Assembly: GCF_007004765.1 (NCBI RefSeq)
Contig: NZ_VIKR01000007.1
Span: forward strand, 1-64,000
Source of the DNA: Aliikangiella marina
GTDB taxonomy: Bacteria; Pseudomonadota; Gammaproteobacteria; Enterobacterales; Kangiellaceae
Direction of reading: 5' to 3'
Length of the DNA: 64,000 bases
Numbering within the stretch: position 1 is the stretch's first letter; each line of letters begins with the position of its first letter. A program made the translations under genes and the position numbers. Of the stretch, positions 16,931 to 25,839 are shown in pieces. A model generated the notes under the pieces. The model searched no databases. It was given only the letters and a program-made list of their open reading frames with translations, and was not told the DNA's origin.

Positions 16931-17722
16931 TTACGACCTCGCAGCGAGAAAATCTTGCATCGAATAAAATCCAGCGGGCTGTTTAGCTAACCAAATAGCG
17001 GCTTCAACGGCCCCTTCAGAAAAACAGTGGCGATTTTGTGCCTTGTGCTCAATCGTAATAATTTCATTATCTAAGGCAAACATCACCTGGTGCTCACCGA
17101 TGATTTCTCCTGCTCGGATCACGGACATTCCAATTTCACCTTTATCTCGAGTCCGTTTTTCAAACCGACTATCAGTCGTCATCAAGTCTTCAAATTTCTC
17201 CCCCATTGCCTCTGCAATCGTCTCTCCCATGCGGATAGCGGTTCCTGAAGGCGCATCAATTTTATGTTTGTGGTGAGCTTCTATAATTTCAATATCAGCT
17301 TGTTTACCCAACATTTTGGCGGCAAGCGATAAAAGGGCAAGCGTCGAGTTAACCCCAATACTGGTGTTGGGAGCCAATAACACGGGAATCTCATTCGCAA
17401 TATTTTCGATTTGGGCGATTTGCTCATTATTAAACCCCGTTGTACCGATCAAGACCGGGGTTTTGCTGACATGGGCTTGTTGTAATAACCCCAAAGTTGC
17501 TTGCGGCAAGCTAAAGTCAATCACTACATTACTTTGAGCTAACCCTTCCGATAAATCACTGGTGTAGTTAATTGGATTGAGCTCAACTTGGCGTCCCACT
17601 AGGCGATGAGATGAACGGCAAAATGCTGCAGATAATTGAGCCTCCGCATGCGCAGTTACTTGGCGAATCACTTGTTGACCCATTTTACCGGAAGCAGCGT
17701 TGACAGCGATCTTAGTTTTCAT
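16931..17722 (-). CDS. dapB: 4-hydroxy-tetrahydrodipicolinate reductase
   Basis: This encodes 263 residues. I start at ATG 17722, where GGAT is about nine bases upstream; a GTG two codons earlier is less likely. DapB reduces 4-hydroxy-tetrahydrodipicolinate with NAD(P)H in the lysine/diaminopimelate pathway in the cytosol. The nucleotide-binding loop is NAASGKMGQQ near the N-terminus, and VLIGTTGFN follows at about residue 94. The active-site block EAHHKHKIDAPSGTA lies at about 148-162 with the catalytic His and Lys. In many relatives dapB lies beside dnaJ. Here it is separated from dnaJ by about 8 kb and follows the Kor operon by 78 bases. Confidence 0.96.
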   Translation of the reverse strand: MKTKIAVNAASGKMGQQVIRQVTAHAEAQLSAAFCRSSHRLVGRQVELNPINYTSDLSEGLAQSNVVIDFSLPQATLGLLQQAHVSKTPVLIGTTGFNNEQIAQIENIANEIPVLLAPNTSIGVNSTLALLSLAAKMLGKQADIEIIEAHHKHKIDAPSGTAIRMGETIAEAMGEKFEDLMTTDSRFEKRTRDKGEIGMSVIRAGEIIGEHQVMFALDNEIITIEHKAQNRHCFSEGAVEAAIWLAKQPAGFYSMQDFLAARS

Positions 17723-17800
17723 TGTCACGATCCTTTAGGATAAAGCATACACCGATGAAGCCGATTCACCGGTGGTTAAATTGTCGTTGGAAGCTAGTTT

Positions 17801-18853
17801 TTATCTTAAACTAGCATTGATTGATTCGAGAATATCACTCCCTGGACAGAGCTCTGATTCACTCATTTGATTGAGCGGTTTTGACGAAGTGTTAATAATA
17901 TCATGGGTATCTTTTGAGTTCGTATTGAGATGCAATAACCCGGTCAAAACCTGCTGGTTTTGTTTCGCTTCTTCTAAAGCTGATAAAACAGATTCACGAC
18001 AAGTAATATCGAGAGAATCTGGTTGGCGATGCAAGTTAAGCGTCGTTCCGTCATGTAACTGAATACTCTCAGTGAGCTCGTTCGGGTTTTGCACTTGGAT
18101 CTCTGCCGCTTCCGGCACTAAGTCAAACTTGCCTGTGGCTTCTTTGTGATCGCGAACCCACTCATAACTCTTAGTTGACTGCGGATTGTTGTTAAACGTG
18201 ACACAAGGCGAAATACAGTCAATCAAGGCAAAACCATTATGCTTAATAGCACCTTTTATTAAAGGTACTAGCTGATCTTTATCGCCAGAAAAACTTCGCG
18301 CGACATAACCAGAACCCAAGGATATTGCCAATTCACATAAATCCATTGGCTCATACATATTCGGTACGCCTTTTTTGCTGGCACTCCCTAAGTCGGCAGT
18401 CGCCGAGTCTTGGCCCTTGGTTAAACCATAAACACCATTATTCATCACGATATAAACCATATTGAGGTTGCGACGAACAAGGTGCATAAATTGTCCCATA
18501 CCAATTGACGCCGTATCTCCATCGCCGGATACGCCAATATAGGTCAAATCACGGTTTCCCATATTCGCACCAGTCGTGACTGAAGGCATTCGACCATGCA
18601 CGGAGTTAAATCCGTGTGAATTTGACAAGAAGTACGCGGGCGTCTTTGAGGAACAGCCGATCCCCGACATTTTGGCAATTTTATGTGGCTCTAACGATAA
18701 TTCAAAACACGCATTAATAATGGAGTTACTGATAGAATCATGACCACAACCCGCACATAACGTAGAAAGCGCACCCTCATAGTTAGCCTGGGTATAACCT
18801 AGTTTATTTTTTTGAGCGTGTGGGTGTCGAAAACTCGATCTTAAGTAACTCAT
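17801..18853 (-). CDS. korB: 2-oxoacid:acceptor oxidoreductase beta subunit
   Basis: This encodes 350 residues from ATG at 18853, overlapping the korA stop by four bases (ATGA). It is the thiamine-diphosphate subunit: the N-terminal LCAGCGHDSI motif (about 32-41) supplies cluster or TPP-site cysteines. GDGDTASIGMG (about 109-119) with MNNGVYGLTKGQ (about 137-148) forms the TPP/Mg site. With KorA it oxidatively decarboxylates a 2-oxoacid, most likely 2-oxoglutarate, to acyl-CoA and passes electrons to ferredoxin or a flavoprotein. The C-terminal extension (about 260-350) is longer than in minimal KorB and polar. Substrate choice is inferred from family resemblance. Confidence 0.9.
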   Translation of the reverse strand: MSYLRSSFRHPHAQKNKLGYTQANYEGALSTLCAGCGHDSISNSIINACFELSLEPHKIAKMSGIGCSSKTPAYFLSNSHGFNSVHGRMPSVTTGANMGNRDLTYIGVSGDGDTASIGMGQFMHLVRRNLNMVYIVMNNGVYGLTKGQDSATADLGSASKKGVPNMYEPMDLCELAISLGSGYVARSFSGDKDQLVPLIKGAIKHNGFALIDCISPCVTFNNNPQSTKSYEWVRDHKEATGKFDLVPEAAEIQVQNPNELTESIQLHDGTTLNLHRQPDSLDITCRESVLSALEEAKQNQQVLTGLLHLNTNSKDTHDIINTSSKPLNQMSESELCPGSDILESINASLR

Positions 18854-20709
18854 GCTTCCACCTCTTGACCACTGCTGTGGGCCGTTGTGAATGGATTAAC
18901 CTGCTCGCCATTGAGCATTCTCTCGATTTTACGCTTAATTCGGCGGGCACGAATTGGCATACCGTCAATATTCAAAATTGAGCGTAACCGCTCTGTACCC
19001 ACATTAAATTCATTGATAAGAAGAGTACGCATTTGTGCATCACGATTTTGTTCAATCACAAAAATAGTCTCGTGTTGCTCGATAAAATCTTTTATATCGG
19101 GATGAAATGGGAAAGATTTTATTCGGCAAGTATTAATTTTGATGCCATCTTCTTGCAGCCCATCGAGTGCTTCGTAACTGGCTTGGGTTGTTGTCCCATA
19201 AAAAATGGCGGCAATCTTAGCGTCTTTATCGCGGAATTTAATTTGTGGTTTGGGGACCAACGACTTGGCCGTTTCCCACTTAAGTACTAAGCGTTGCATG
19301 TTGTCTTCATAAGCACCGCTGTCTTCAGTATAAGCGGCATATTCATCGTGCGATGATCCGCGCGTAAAGTAAGAACCTTTTGTTGGGTGAGTTCCAGGAT
19401 AAGTGCGATAGCCGATACCATCACCATCGACATCTCTATAACGCCCCCATCGCTCGGTCATATTCTCTAAATCTTCGGCAGTTAAAACTTTACCCCGATC
19501 ATATTTGCGCTCATCGTCCCACTTAAATGGACGACTCATGTGATCATTCATCCCGAGATCTAAATCTGACATTAAAATAACCGGCGTTTGCAAATGATCG
19601 GCAAGATCAAAAGCTGCTGCTGACATTTCAAAGCATTCTGCTGGATCACAAGGAATCAACAAGACATGCTTGGTATCACCGTGCGAGGCATAAGCCGCAG
19701 AAATAATGTCCGACTGCTGGGTGCGAGTCGGCATTCCTGTTGATGGACCACTACGTTGAATATCCATCAACACCACCGGAATTTCAGCAAAATAAGCTAG
19801 CCCTAAAAACTCACTCATCAAAGACACACCAGGTCCAGACGTCGCAGTAAAAGCACGCGCGCCATTCCAGTTAGCACCAATCGCCATGCCAATTGCGGCT
19901 AACTCATCCTCCGCTTGTAAAATCGCAAATTTATTTTCACCAGTTTCTGGATCAATACGGTACTTCTTCGCATACTTTTCAAATGCTTCGACAACCGAGG
20001 TTGATGGCGTAATGGGATACCACCCAACAAAGGTTGCACCGCCATAAATCGCCCCAAGCGCTGCCGCGGCATTACCATCTATCATGATAAAATCACCAAC
20101 GTTATCGCGGCGGTGAACACGTAAACCACAGGTTTCGGTATAATGCGTTTTGGCATAGTTATAGCCCAGTTCTAACGCCTGGATATTCGGCGGAATCAGT
20201 TTCTCTTTTTTGGCAAACTGGTCTTTGACCATATTGGTTAACACTTCAAATTCCATGTCGAACAAATAGGCCAGCGCGCCGACGTAAATGATATTTTTAA
20301 ATAATTGTCGCTGACGGGGATTGGTATAATGTTCAATCACTAATTCAGTCAGCGGCAAGCCTATTTCAATAACATCGTCACGCTTAAAATCTCTCGGCAA
20401 TGCCTTAGTTGAGTCATACATAAAGTAGCCGCCGGGCACTAATGATTCATAATCTTCGCGCATGGTTTGACCGTTGATAGCAACCACAAAATCCACATCA
20501 CCACGACTACCTAAGAATCCTTTTTCGGTAACACGAACCTCAAACCAAGTCGGTAAACCTTGAATGTTTGAAGGAAAGATATTTTTGGGGCTTACAGGCA
20601 CCCCCATTCTAAATACCGCTTTGGAAAACATGTTGTTAGCACTGGCAGAACCAGTTCCATTTACATTTGCAAACCGGATAACAAAATCGTTGACAGCTTC
20701 TATGCGCAT
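18850..20709 (-). CDS. korA: 2-oxoacid:acceptor oxidoreductase alpha subunit with fused gamma domain
   Basis: This encodes 619 residues from ATG at 20709, overlapping the upstream gene by ten bases. Residues about 1-195 are the gamma (POR_N-accessory) domain. From about 210 comes the pyrimidine-binding alpha domain with GNAAAALGAIYGG and YPITPSTSV, then the transketolase-like C-terminal region to about 600. The gamma-alpha fusion is the usual KorA/OorA-type form in aerobic bacteria. The protein pairs with KorB, its beta subunit. No internal ferredoxin domain is present, which fits the separate Fe-S/FAD subunit encoded just before it. Confidence 0.92.
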   Translation of the reverse strand: MRIEAVNDFVIRFANVNGTGSASANNMFSKAVFRMGVPVSPKNIFPSNIQGLPTWFEVRVTEKGFLGSRGDVDFVVAINGQTMREDYESLVPGGYFMYDSTKALPRDFKRDDVIEIGLPLTELVIEHYTNPRQRQLFKNIIYVGALAYLFDMEFEVLTNMVKDQFAKKEKLIPPNIQALELGYNYAKTHYTETCGLRVHRRDNVGDFIMIDGNAAAALGAIYGGATFVGWYPITPSTSVVEAFEKYAKKYRIDPETGENKFAILQAEDELAAIGMAIGANWNGARAFTATSGPGVSLMSEFLGLAYFAEIPVVLMDIQRSGPSTGMPTRTQQSDIISAAYASHGDTKHVLLIPCDPAECFEMSAAAFDLADHLQTPVILMSDLDLGMNDHMSRPFKWDDERKYDRGKVLTAEDLENMTERWGRYRDVDGDGIGYRTYPGTHPTKGSYFTRGSSHDEYAAYTEDSGAYEDNMQRLVLKWETAKSLVPKPQIKFRDKDAKIAAIFYGTTTQASYEALDGLQEDGIKINTCRIKSFPFHPDIKDFIEQHETIFVIEQNRDAQMRTLLINEFNVGTERLRSILNIDGMPIRARRIKRKIERMLNGEQVNPFTTAHSSGQEVEA

Positions 20710-22484
20710 TCTGTGCCCGCCTTAGTGACTGAATAAGTGAATTTTTGCATGTCCCAAGCTGCTGTTGGGCAGCGTTCTGCACACAGACCACAATGCAAGC
20801 AAACATTTTCATCTTTAACCATTACCCGATTAGTTTTTAATTCACCGGATACATATAAATCTTGTGAACGATCATCAGCGGGTTCAAGTAATCGGCCACG
20901 CAAATCATCTTCTTCACCATTATCAATGAAGTTAATACAATTAGTCGGACAAATATCCGTACAAGCGTCACACTCAATGCACAAGTTATCGGTAAATACG
21001 GTTTGAACATCACAGTTCAAACAGCGCATGGCTTCTTGATAACCTAACTCTTGGTCAAACCCTTTTTCGACTTCTAACTTTAAATTTTTGAGGGCAATTT
21101 CTTTATCTACGTGTGGCACTAAATGACGTTTGTCATGATCGATTTCATTATCGTAAGTCCACTCATGGAAGCCCATTTTTTGAGAAACCAAATTTACTTG
21201 AGGGTCTAAGCGCTTGGTGACGCTGTTTCCTGAGCAGAATTGATGTATCGACACTGCTGCTTGGTGTCCATGTGCGACGGCGGTAATAATATTAGAAGGC
21301 CCAAAAGCCGCATCACCGCCAAAAAATACTCTTTCGTTGGTTGATTGAAAAGTGACCTCGTCGACCACCGGCATATCCCATTTCCCAAACTCGATACCAA
21401 TGTCACGCTCGATCCAGGGGAACGCATTGTCTTGACCGATTGCAATCAACACATGATCGCATTCCATATAAACTAGATCTTCACCGGTTGGTACCAAGCT
21501 GCGTTTACCATTTTCATCATACTCAGCGCGGACTTTCTCAAACTTCATTCCAACTAGCTTGCCATTCTCAACAACAAACTCGTGGGGAACATGATTTTCG
21601 TAAATCGGGATATCTTCATTTTCCGCATCTTCAATTTCCCAAGGCGATGCTTTCATCGTCGCTTTCGGCGAGCGTACGACAACTCGAACATCGTCGCCGC
21701 CGAGACGCTTCGAAGTTCGGCAACAATCCATCGCAGTGTTACCACCGCCCAGAACAATGACTTTTTTGCCAATACTTTTGGTATGTCCAAAGGCGACACT
21801 GTCGAGCCAATTGATGCCGAGGTCGATATTCGCATCACCTTCTTTACGGCCAGGTAAGTTAGCCAGGTCTCGACCATTGGGCGCGCCCGAACCAACAAAA
21901 ATCGCATCATACTCCTGGTTATCAACCAAGGATTTTAAGCTGTCGACATAATGTTTGAAATGGGCGGCAACTCCCATGTCGAGGATGTAATTGACTTCTT
22001 CTTCAAGAACTTCAATTGGCAATCGGAATGAAGGGATTTGACTGCGCATAAATCCGCCGCCTATATCTTGCTCGTCAAATAATTCTATTTCGTATCCAAG
22101 TGGTGCTAAATCTCTCGCAACCGTTAAAGAGGCCGGACCAGCACCGACTAACGCGATTTTCTTACCATTTTTTGGAGCGATTTCTGGTAGCCGGTCTTTG
22201 ATCTCAGATTTATTATCTGCGGCTACTCGTTTGAGTCGGCAAATAGCAACAGGCTCTTCTTCCACCCGGCCGCGACGACAGGCAGGCTCGCACGGTCTAT
22301 CGCATACACGCCCCAATATTCCCGGAAACACATTCGATTCCCAGTTGATCATGTAGGCATCATCATATCGACCGGCAGCAATCAACCGAATGTACTCTGG
22401 CACCGGTGTATGTGCAGGACAGGCATACTGGCAATCGACTACCTTGTGAAAGTATTCAGGATTTTTTATATCTGTTGGTTTCAC
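20700..22484 (-). CDS. GltD-like FAD/NAD(P)H oxidoreductase with extra ferredoxin domain
   Basis: This encodes 594 residues from GTG at 22484, with GGGGAAG upstream. The N-terminal Fer4_20-type cluster has cysteines in DCQYACPAHTPVPEY and in RVCDRPCEPACRRG. FAD binding is at VGAGPASLTVARDL (about 112-125) and NAD(P)H binding at VLGGGNTAMDCCR (about 245-257), as in glutamate synthase small subunit. The C-terminus adds two 4Fe-4S motifs, CIECDACTDICPTNC and CLHCGLCAERCPTAAW. Its tail overlaps korA by ten bases. It is therefore probably the electron-transfer subunit linking the 2-oxoacid oxidoreductase to NAD(P), rather than a true GltD. That role is inferred from context. Confidence 0.88.
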   Translation of the reverse strand: MKPTDIKNPEYFHKVVDCQYACPAHTPVPEYIRLIAAGRYDDAYMINWESNVFPGILGRVCDRPCEPACRRGRVEEEPVAICRLKRVAADNKSEIKDRLPEIAPKNGKKIALVGAGPASLTVARDLAPLGYEIELFDEQDIGGGFMRSQIPSFRLPIEVLEEEVNYILDMGVAAHFKHYVDSLKSLVDNQEYDAIFVGSGAPNGRDLANLPGRKEGDANIDLGINWLDSVAFGHTKSIGKKVIVLGGGNTAMDCCRTSKRLGGDDVRVVVRSPKATMKASPWEIEDAENEDIPIYENHVPHEFVVENGKLVGMKFEKVRAEYDENGKRSLVPTGEDLVYMECDHVLIAIGQDNAFPWIERDIGIEFGKWDMPVVDEVTFQSTNERVFFGGDAAFGPSNIITAVAHGHQAAVSIHQFCSGNSVTKRLDPQVNLVSQKMGFHEWTYDNEIDHDKRHLVPHVDKEIALKNLKLEVEKGFDQELGYQEAMRCLNCDVQTVFTDNLCIECDACTDICPTNCINFIDNGEEDDLRGRLLEPADDRSQDLYVSGELKTNRVMVKDENVCLHCGLCAERCPTAAWDMQKFTYSVTKAGTECA

Positions 22485-22874
22485 TCCACTTCCCCATCAG
22501 TCTGTGAGTAGGAAACGATATGTCTTGATCAAGACATTTTTGCGTTCGTATTACAATGCCACTTTGGTATAAATTTTGTCTGAGATAGCAGTGGCAAAAT
22601 TACCGCCCTATCATAGATTATTTTATGCACTCTGCGCGAGAAATAAACGGAGTTTTTGAGTGGTTTTATGGTAATTTTGTACAAAAAAGAATCGAATTTT
22701 GAACAATGGCCTTAAATTCTTATTCGATTGGTTTAAAAACAACCAATTTAGCGCTAAAAAAGCAGGTTACTCGTCGCTGTTGAATCCCCCAACAACGGTA
22801 CTTAAAGCTTTCCCTTATGATTTAATTTGCCGACTGACTTGCTTATTAACGCTGGCTTCAACTAGAGTCTCGCC
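22485..22874. other. Divergent intergenic region between the Kor operon and MFS gene
   Basis: This is 390 bases. It contains an 18-bp palindrome next to the Kor operon, listed separately. The short frame 22699-22887 has no ribosome site and overlaps the MFS start, so I do not call it a gene. Nothing else is recognisable. Confidence 0.6.
22520..22537. promoter_or_regulatory. Perfect 18-bp palindrome upstream of the Kor operon
   Basis: ATGTCTTGATCAAGACAT is an exact inverted repeat with no spacer. It starts 36 bases upstream of the GTG start of the FAD subunit gene. It is a likely operator for a dimeric repressor. It is not an FNR box, which would need TTGAT-N4-ATCAA. The cognate regulator is not identified. 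Confidence 0.65.
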
Positions 22875-24128
22875 ATGGACAAATTAAAGGCGCATTCAAT
22901 CCTCTCTGCGATTATGCTGGTTTCTGTTTTAGGAACTGCAGGGATCGCTCTACCGTACCCATTGCTATCTCCTTACTTTGTCAGTGGTGTCGAGGATCCA
23001 CTGACCCAGTTTCTCGGCTTAAATCCTAAAATACTCCTCGGTATCACGCTCGCCGCCTACCCGCTCGGAACCTTAATCGGTAGTAATATCATCGGCTCTT
23101 TATCTGACAGGTATGGCCGTAAACCGATATTACTTTATACATTGTTGGGAAGCGTGGTGGGCTATCTTTTGACCGCAGCGACTTTTGTTTGGGGAAGCTT
23201 TTTGGGGTTTATCGCGATGCGATTTATAACCGGCTTTTGTGAAGGAAACATATCCATCGCAAGGGCTATTGCGGTTGAGTTGCATCCACATATCGACCGC
23301 CACCGTGCCATGTCCTTAGTCTATGCAACAGTTTATGCCGGCTGGCTTATCGGCCCTTTAGCGGGTGGCTACTTGGCCCCTTATGGCATCGATACGGCCT
23401 TTGTGATTGCTGGGTTAGCCATGCTGCTCGCCACTTTGATGGTGATGATTATTTTACCAAGTCAACCACCACAAAAACCTTCTAATATCAGTATTTGGCG
23501 AGAAATCAGCCAAAACCATTCGGCAGTTTTACTCAAAGAACCCGCCATTCGACGTTTTTTTGTTTACTATTTCCTTTATACCCTAGGGATAAACGCATAC
23601 TACGAATTTTATCCACTATGGACCGTAGAAGCGCATGGGTTTGATAGCAAACAAATTGGCTGGATTACCGTTGCGATCACCAGCTTAATGATAATGATGA
23701 GTGTTTCAATTGCTGACAAAATTCCCAAAGCAATTGGTGATAAACCGGCATTGCTCGGCGGCAATATACTTTTTGGATTTTTAATCATTATCGCCACTTT
23801 TACCGCAATGCCGTGGGTGTATTTACCGATCGCCTTAACCGGTGCTGTGATCGCAGTCATCAACCTAGTCTTCCCGGTATTACTTTCAAAATACTTTGGT
23901 CATTTGGGACAAGGTAAAATTATGGGGTTGCAGGTCAGTTTTTTCTGTTTGACCAACTTCCTGGTGGCTATTTTGGGTAGCTTGGTGTCTTTAATTAGTG
24001 CTGAAACCACCCTTTGGGTCGCAGCAGTGTTAATCATTATTTCTGTTTTTACTTTTGAAACGCCAGAACAGACCGAGTTAGACCGAGATAAGCCAAGTGA
24101 TTCAACCGAGCCATCGACATCAGACTAA
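22875..24128 (+). CDS. Major facilitator superfamily transporter
   Basis: This encodes 417 residues with about twelve hydrophobic segments in the inner membrane. Motif A appears as GSLSDRYGRKP (about 75-85) between helices 2 and 3. The first helix carries a GIALPYPLLSPYF stretch. MFS proteins of this drug:H+ antiporter-like length export or import small molecules by proton exchange; the substrate is unknown. Start ATG at 22875 has only a weak ribosome site. The last four bases overlap the end of the convergent MarR gene. The pairing with a MarR regulator suggests drug or aromatic-compound export. Confidence 0.9.
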   Translation: MDKLKAHSILSAIMLVSVLGTAGIALPYPLLSPYFVSGVEDPLTQFLGLNPKILLGITLAAYPLGTLIGSNIIGSLSDRYGRKPILLYTLLGSVVGYLLTAATFVWGSFLGFIAMRFITGFCEGNISIARAIAVELHPHIDRHRAMSLVYATVYAGWLIGPLAGGYLAPYGIDTAFVIAGLAMLLATLMVMIILPSQPPQKPSNISIWREISQNHSAVLLKEPAIRRFFVYYFLYTLGINAYYEFYPLWTVEAHGFDSKQIGWITVAITSLMIMMSVSIADKIPKAIGDKPALLGGNILFGFLIIIATFTAMPWVYLPIALTGAVIAVINLVFPVLLSKYFGHLGQGKIMGLQVSFFCLTNFLVAILGSLVSLISAETTLWVAAVLIIISVFTFETPEQTELDRDKPSDSTEPSTSD

Positions 24129-24526
24129 CTTGGACTAAGTACTTTGAGGAGTTTTTGCAATGCATCCTCGACTTGTTTAACGTCATTTTTTGACAAACCA
24201 CTCAAATGCGCCGTCCAAAATTCGGTCGCCATTTTTTGAGCTGATTGGTAGGTTTGTACACCTTTTTGAGTTGGCACTATCCATCGCTGTCTAGCATCAT
24301 CTTTCGATTGAGCTCGAATGACCAGCGCTTCATTTTGTAATTCATCCACCAGTTTAGACATAGTCGGCATGCTCACACCTTGAATCTCACAAAGCTGTTT
24401 GAGTGTAATCGGGTTATGTTGATTAATTAGTCCGAGTACTTCAAGCCGTGCGTTTGACACAGGAGACTCTTGGGAAAGCCGGTTAATAGAACGATTAAGT
24501 CGAAAAAGCTGGTTTATTACAGACAT
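24125..24526 (-). CDS. MarR family transcriptional regulator
   Basis: This encodes 133 residues from ATG at 24526. The winged helix-turn-helix is visible as TLKQLCEIQGVSMPTMSKLV (about 37-56), followed by the DDARQRWIVPT wing (about 77-87). MarR proteins are dimeric repressors released by phenolic or oxidative ligands. It converges on the MFS gene, overlapping by four bases, so antisense interference between the two transcripts is possible. Two inverted repeats directly upstream, 24540-24552 and 24567-24596, are candidate autoregulatory sites. Confidence 0.92.
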   Translation of the reverse strand: MSVINQLFRLNRSINRLSQESPVSNARLEVLGLINQHNPITLKQLCEIQGVSMPTMSKLVDELQNEALVIRAQSKDDARQRWIVPTQKGVQTYQSAQKMATEFWTAHLSGLSKNDVKQVEDALQKLLKVLSPS

Positions 24527-24539
24527 AGCCAGAAATTAG

Positions 24540-24552
24540 TTAGCATTGCTAA
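24540..24552. promoter_or_regulatory. Inverted repeat TTAGCATTGCTAA, candidate MarR operator
   Basis: TTAGCA and TGCTAA flank a single central T. It lies 14 bases upstream of the MarR start codon, where a repressor would block transcription. Assignment to this MarR is inference. Confidence 0.5.
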
Positions 24553-24566
24553 TCAATAAGTCTATC

Positions 24567-24596
24567 GGTATGTATTAAGCTAAGTCAATACATACC
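24567..24596. promoter_or_regulatory. 10-bp inverted repeat with 10-base spacer
   Basis: GGTATGTATT at 24567-24576 and AATACATACC at 24587-24596 are perfectly complementary. It could be an operator for the MarR gene or for the GGDEF gene starting at 24711, or a leader hairpin. Confidence 0.55.
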
Positions 24597-24710
24597 AATA
24601 TCCACTATGCTTAAAATCTCATGCTGATGTCGCTGGCGATATTCTGCAGTAATTATAAAGGTCTTCGACTACACTAGTAGGGTGACCCTTTCGCAAAGCA
24701 TTACGCTGCA

Positions 24711-25772
24711 ATGAATCCTAACAAGACAATTCACCCAATTTTAAAAAATAACTACATTCCAAGACTGCTAGCGTCTGGTTTATTTGTTTTGTCTGCATTT
24801 GCTGAGTTTGAGATAGCCGATAAAAGTGCTCAATTCTGGTTACTGATCCTTTTTGCTTTGAGTTGGCCGCACATCGCGAGATTTTCACCTTTTTTTTCAA
24901 AAGAATCCAAACAAAGTGAATTAGTCAACATGCATATCGATGCAATATTTAGCGCGATTTTTTTGATTGTATTGTCTACCTATCATTTCGCCGGTTTGGT
25001 GCTCGCCATCCTGGTTGCCAATGCATTGTTCATTGGCTTTTTTAAATTACTCCTATCAACTTTAGCCACCTTTTTTAGTTTGGTTTTACTTTGGCACTTG
25101 TTTATTTCACCGATTGATCTTCAGCCAGCGAGTATTGCAGCACAACTTGTCGGCGGAGCATTCGTCATTTTTTATTATTCAACTTTCGCAACTATGGGTT
25201 ATCACCTGACTCGTAATATGATAAAGCTCAACCGAAAAGTTGAAGCTTTATCACAAACTGATCCACTAACCGGCTGCTTTAATCGATTATATTTAGACAG
25301 CAACCTGAACAGCGAACTCAATCGAAGTAATCGTTTAAATTATCCGTTATGTTTAATCTTTGCCGATATCGATCACTTTAAACAAATTAACGATCACCAT
25401 GGCCATGTTGTGGGCGATGCCATTCTAAGAGAATTTGTTCATTTAGTTACACTGGCTGTACGAAATGAGTTTGATTGGGTTGCGCGATACGGCGGCGAAG
25501 AGTTTGTTATCGTACTACCAAATTCGGATCTGAAGAACGGCACCAGAGTCGCCGAGCGAATTCAAAAAAAGCTAGCTCAACATAAAATTTCAGTTGAAGA
25601 TTCCTCATTTTCGATCACCTGTAGTTTCGGAATTTCTTGTAACAATACACCAAGTAATCTAGGTACCAGCGAGCTTATCAAACAAGCCGACAAAGCACTT
25701 TATCTGGCAAAACATGCAGGTCGGAACTGTATAAAAACCGCAAAGCAACTCAGTAATAATGAGCCCCGCTAA
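24711..25772 (+). CDS. MASE2-GGDEF diguanylate cyclase
   Basis: This encodes 353 residues from ATG at 24711. The N-terminal membrane region (about 10-170) has several hydrophobic helices and the HPILKNNYIPRLLASG start typical of MASE2. The GGDEF domain spans about 178-345. It has the DIDHFKQIND metal-binding motif, the RYGGEEF active site, and the C-terminal ADKALYLAK motif. It should make c-di-GMP at the inner membrane. The inhibitory I-site RxxD, normally just before the active-site loop, is not present (the residues read RNEFD, one too many). The enzyme may therefore lack product feedback. It ends at a shared terminator. Confidence 0.93.
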   Translation: MNPNKTIHPILKNNYIPRLLASGLFVLSAFAEFEIADKSAQFWLLILFALSWPHIARFSPFFSKESKQSELVNMHIDAIFSAIFLIVLSTYHFAGLVLAILVANALFIGFFKLLLSTLATFFSLVLLWHLFISPIDLQPASIAAQLVGGAFVIFYYSTFATMGYHLTRNMIKLNRKVEALSQTDPLTGCFNRLYLDSNLNSELNRSNRLNYPLCLIFADIDHFKQINDHHGHVVGDAILREFVHLVTLAVRNEFDWVARYGGEEFVIVLPNSDLKNGTRVAERIQKKLAQHKISVEDSSFSITCSFGISCNNTPSNLGTSELIKQADKALYLAKHAGRNCIKTAKQLSNNEPR

Positions 25773-25783
25773 TACGAGACGAA

Positions 25784-25811
25784 AAAAAGGCAGCTTGCTT
25801 GCTGCCTTTTT
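25784..25811. terminator. Bidirectional intrinsic terminator
   Basis: AAAAAGGCAGC and GCTGCCTTTTT form an 11-bp stem around a six-base loop. The A-run before and T-run after make it work in both directions. It serves the plus-strand GGDEF gene, whose stop is at 25772, and the minus-strand dnaJ, whose stop is at 25840. Confidence 0.9.
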
Positions 25812-25839
25812 AGAACACTTGTTCTCTAGTTTAGGAAAA

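Noticed and set aside
17752..17785. Imperfect hairpin between korB and dapB
   Set aside because: A 9-bp stem with a G-U pair is present, but no T-run follows it.
22520..22537. Palindrome as an FNR/ANR box
   Set aside because: An FNR site needs TTGAT-N4-ATCAA. Here the two halves abut with no spacer.
22699..22887. 62-codon plus-strand frame before the MFS gene
   Set aside because: It has no ribosome site, overlaps the MFS start and has no recognisable motif.
24540..24552. TTAGCATTGCTAA as a CIRCE half-site
   Set aside because: CIRCE needs TTAGCACTC-N9-GAGTGCTAA; the arms here are shorter and almost without spacer.
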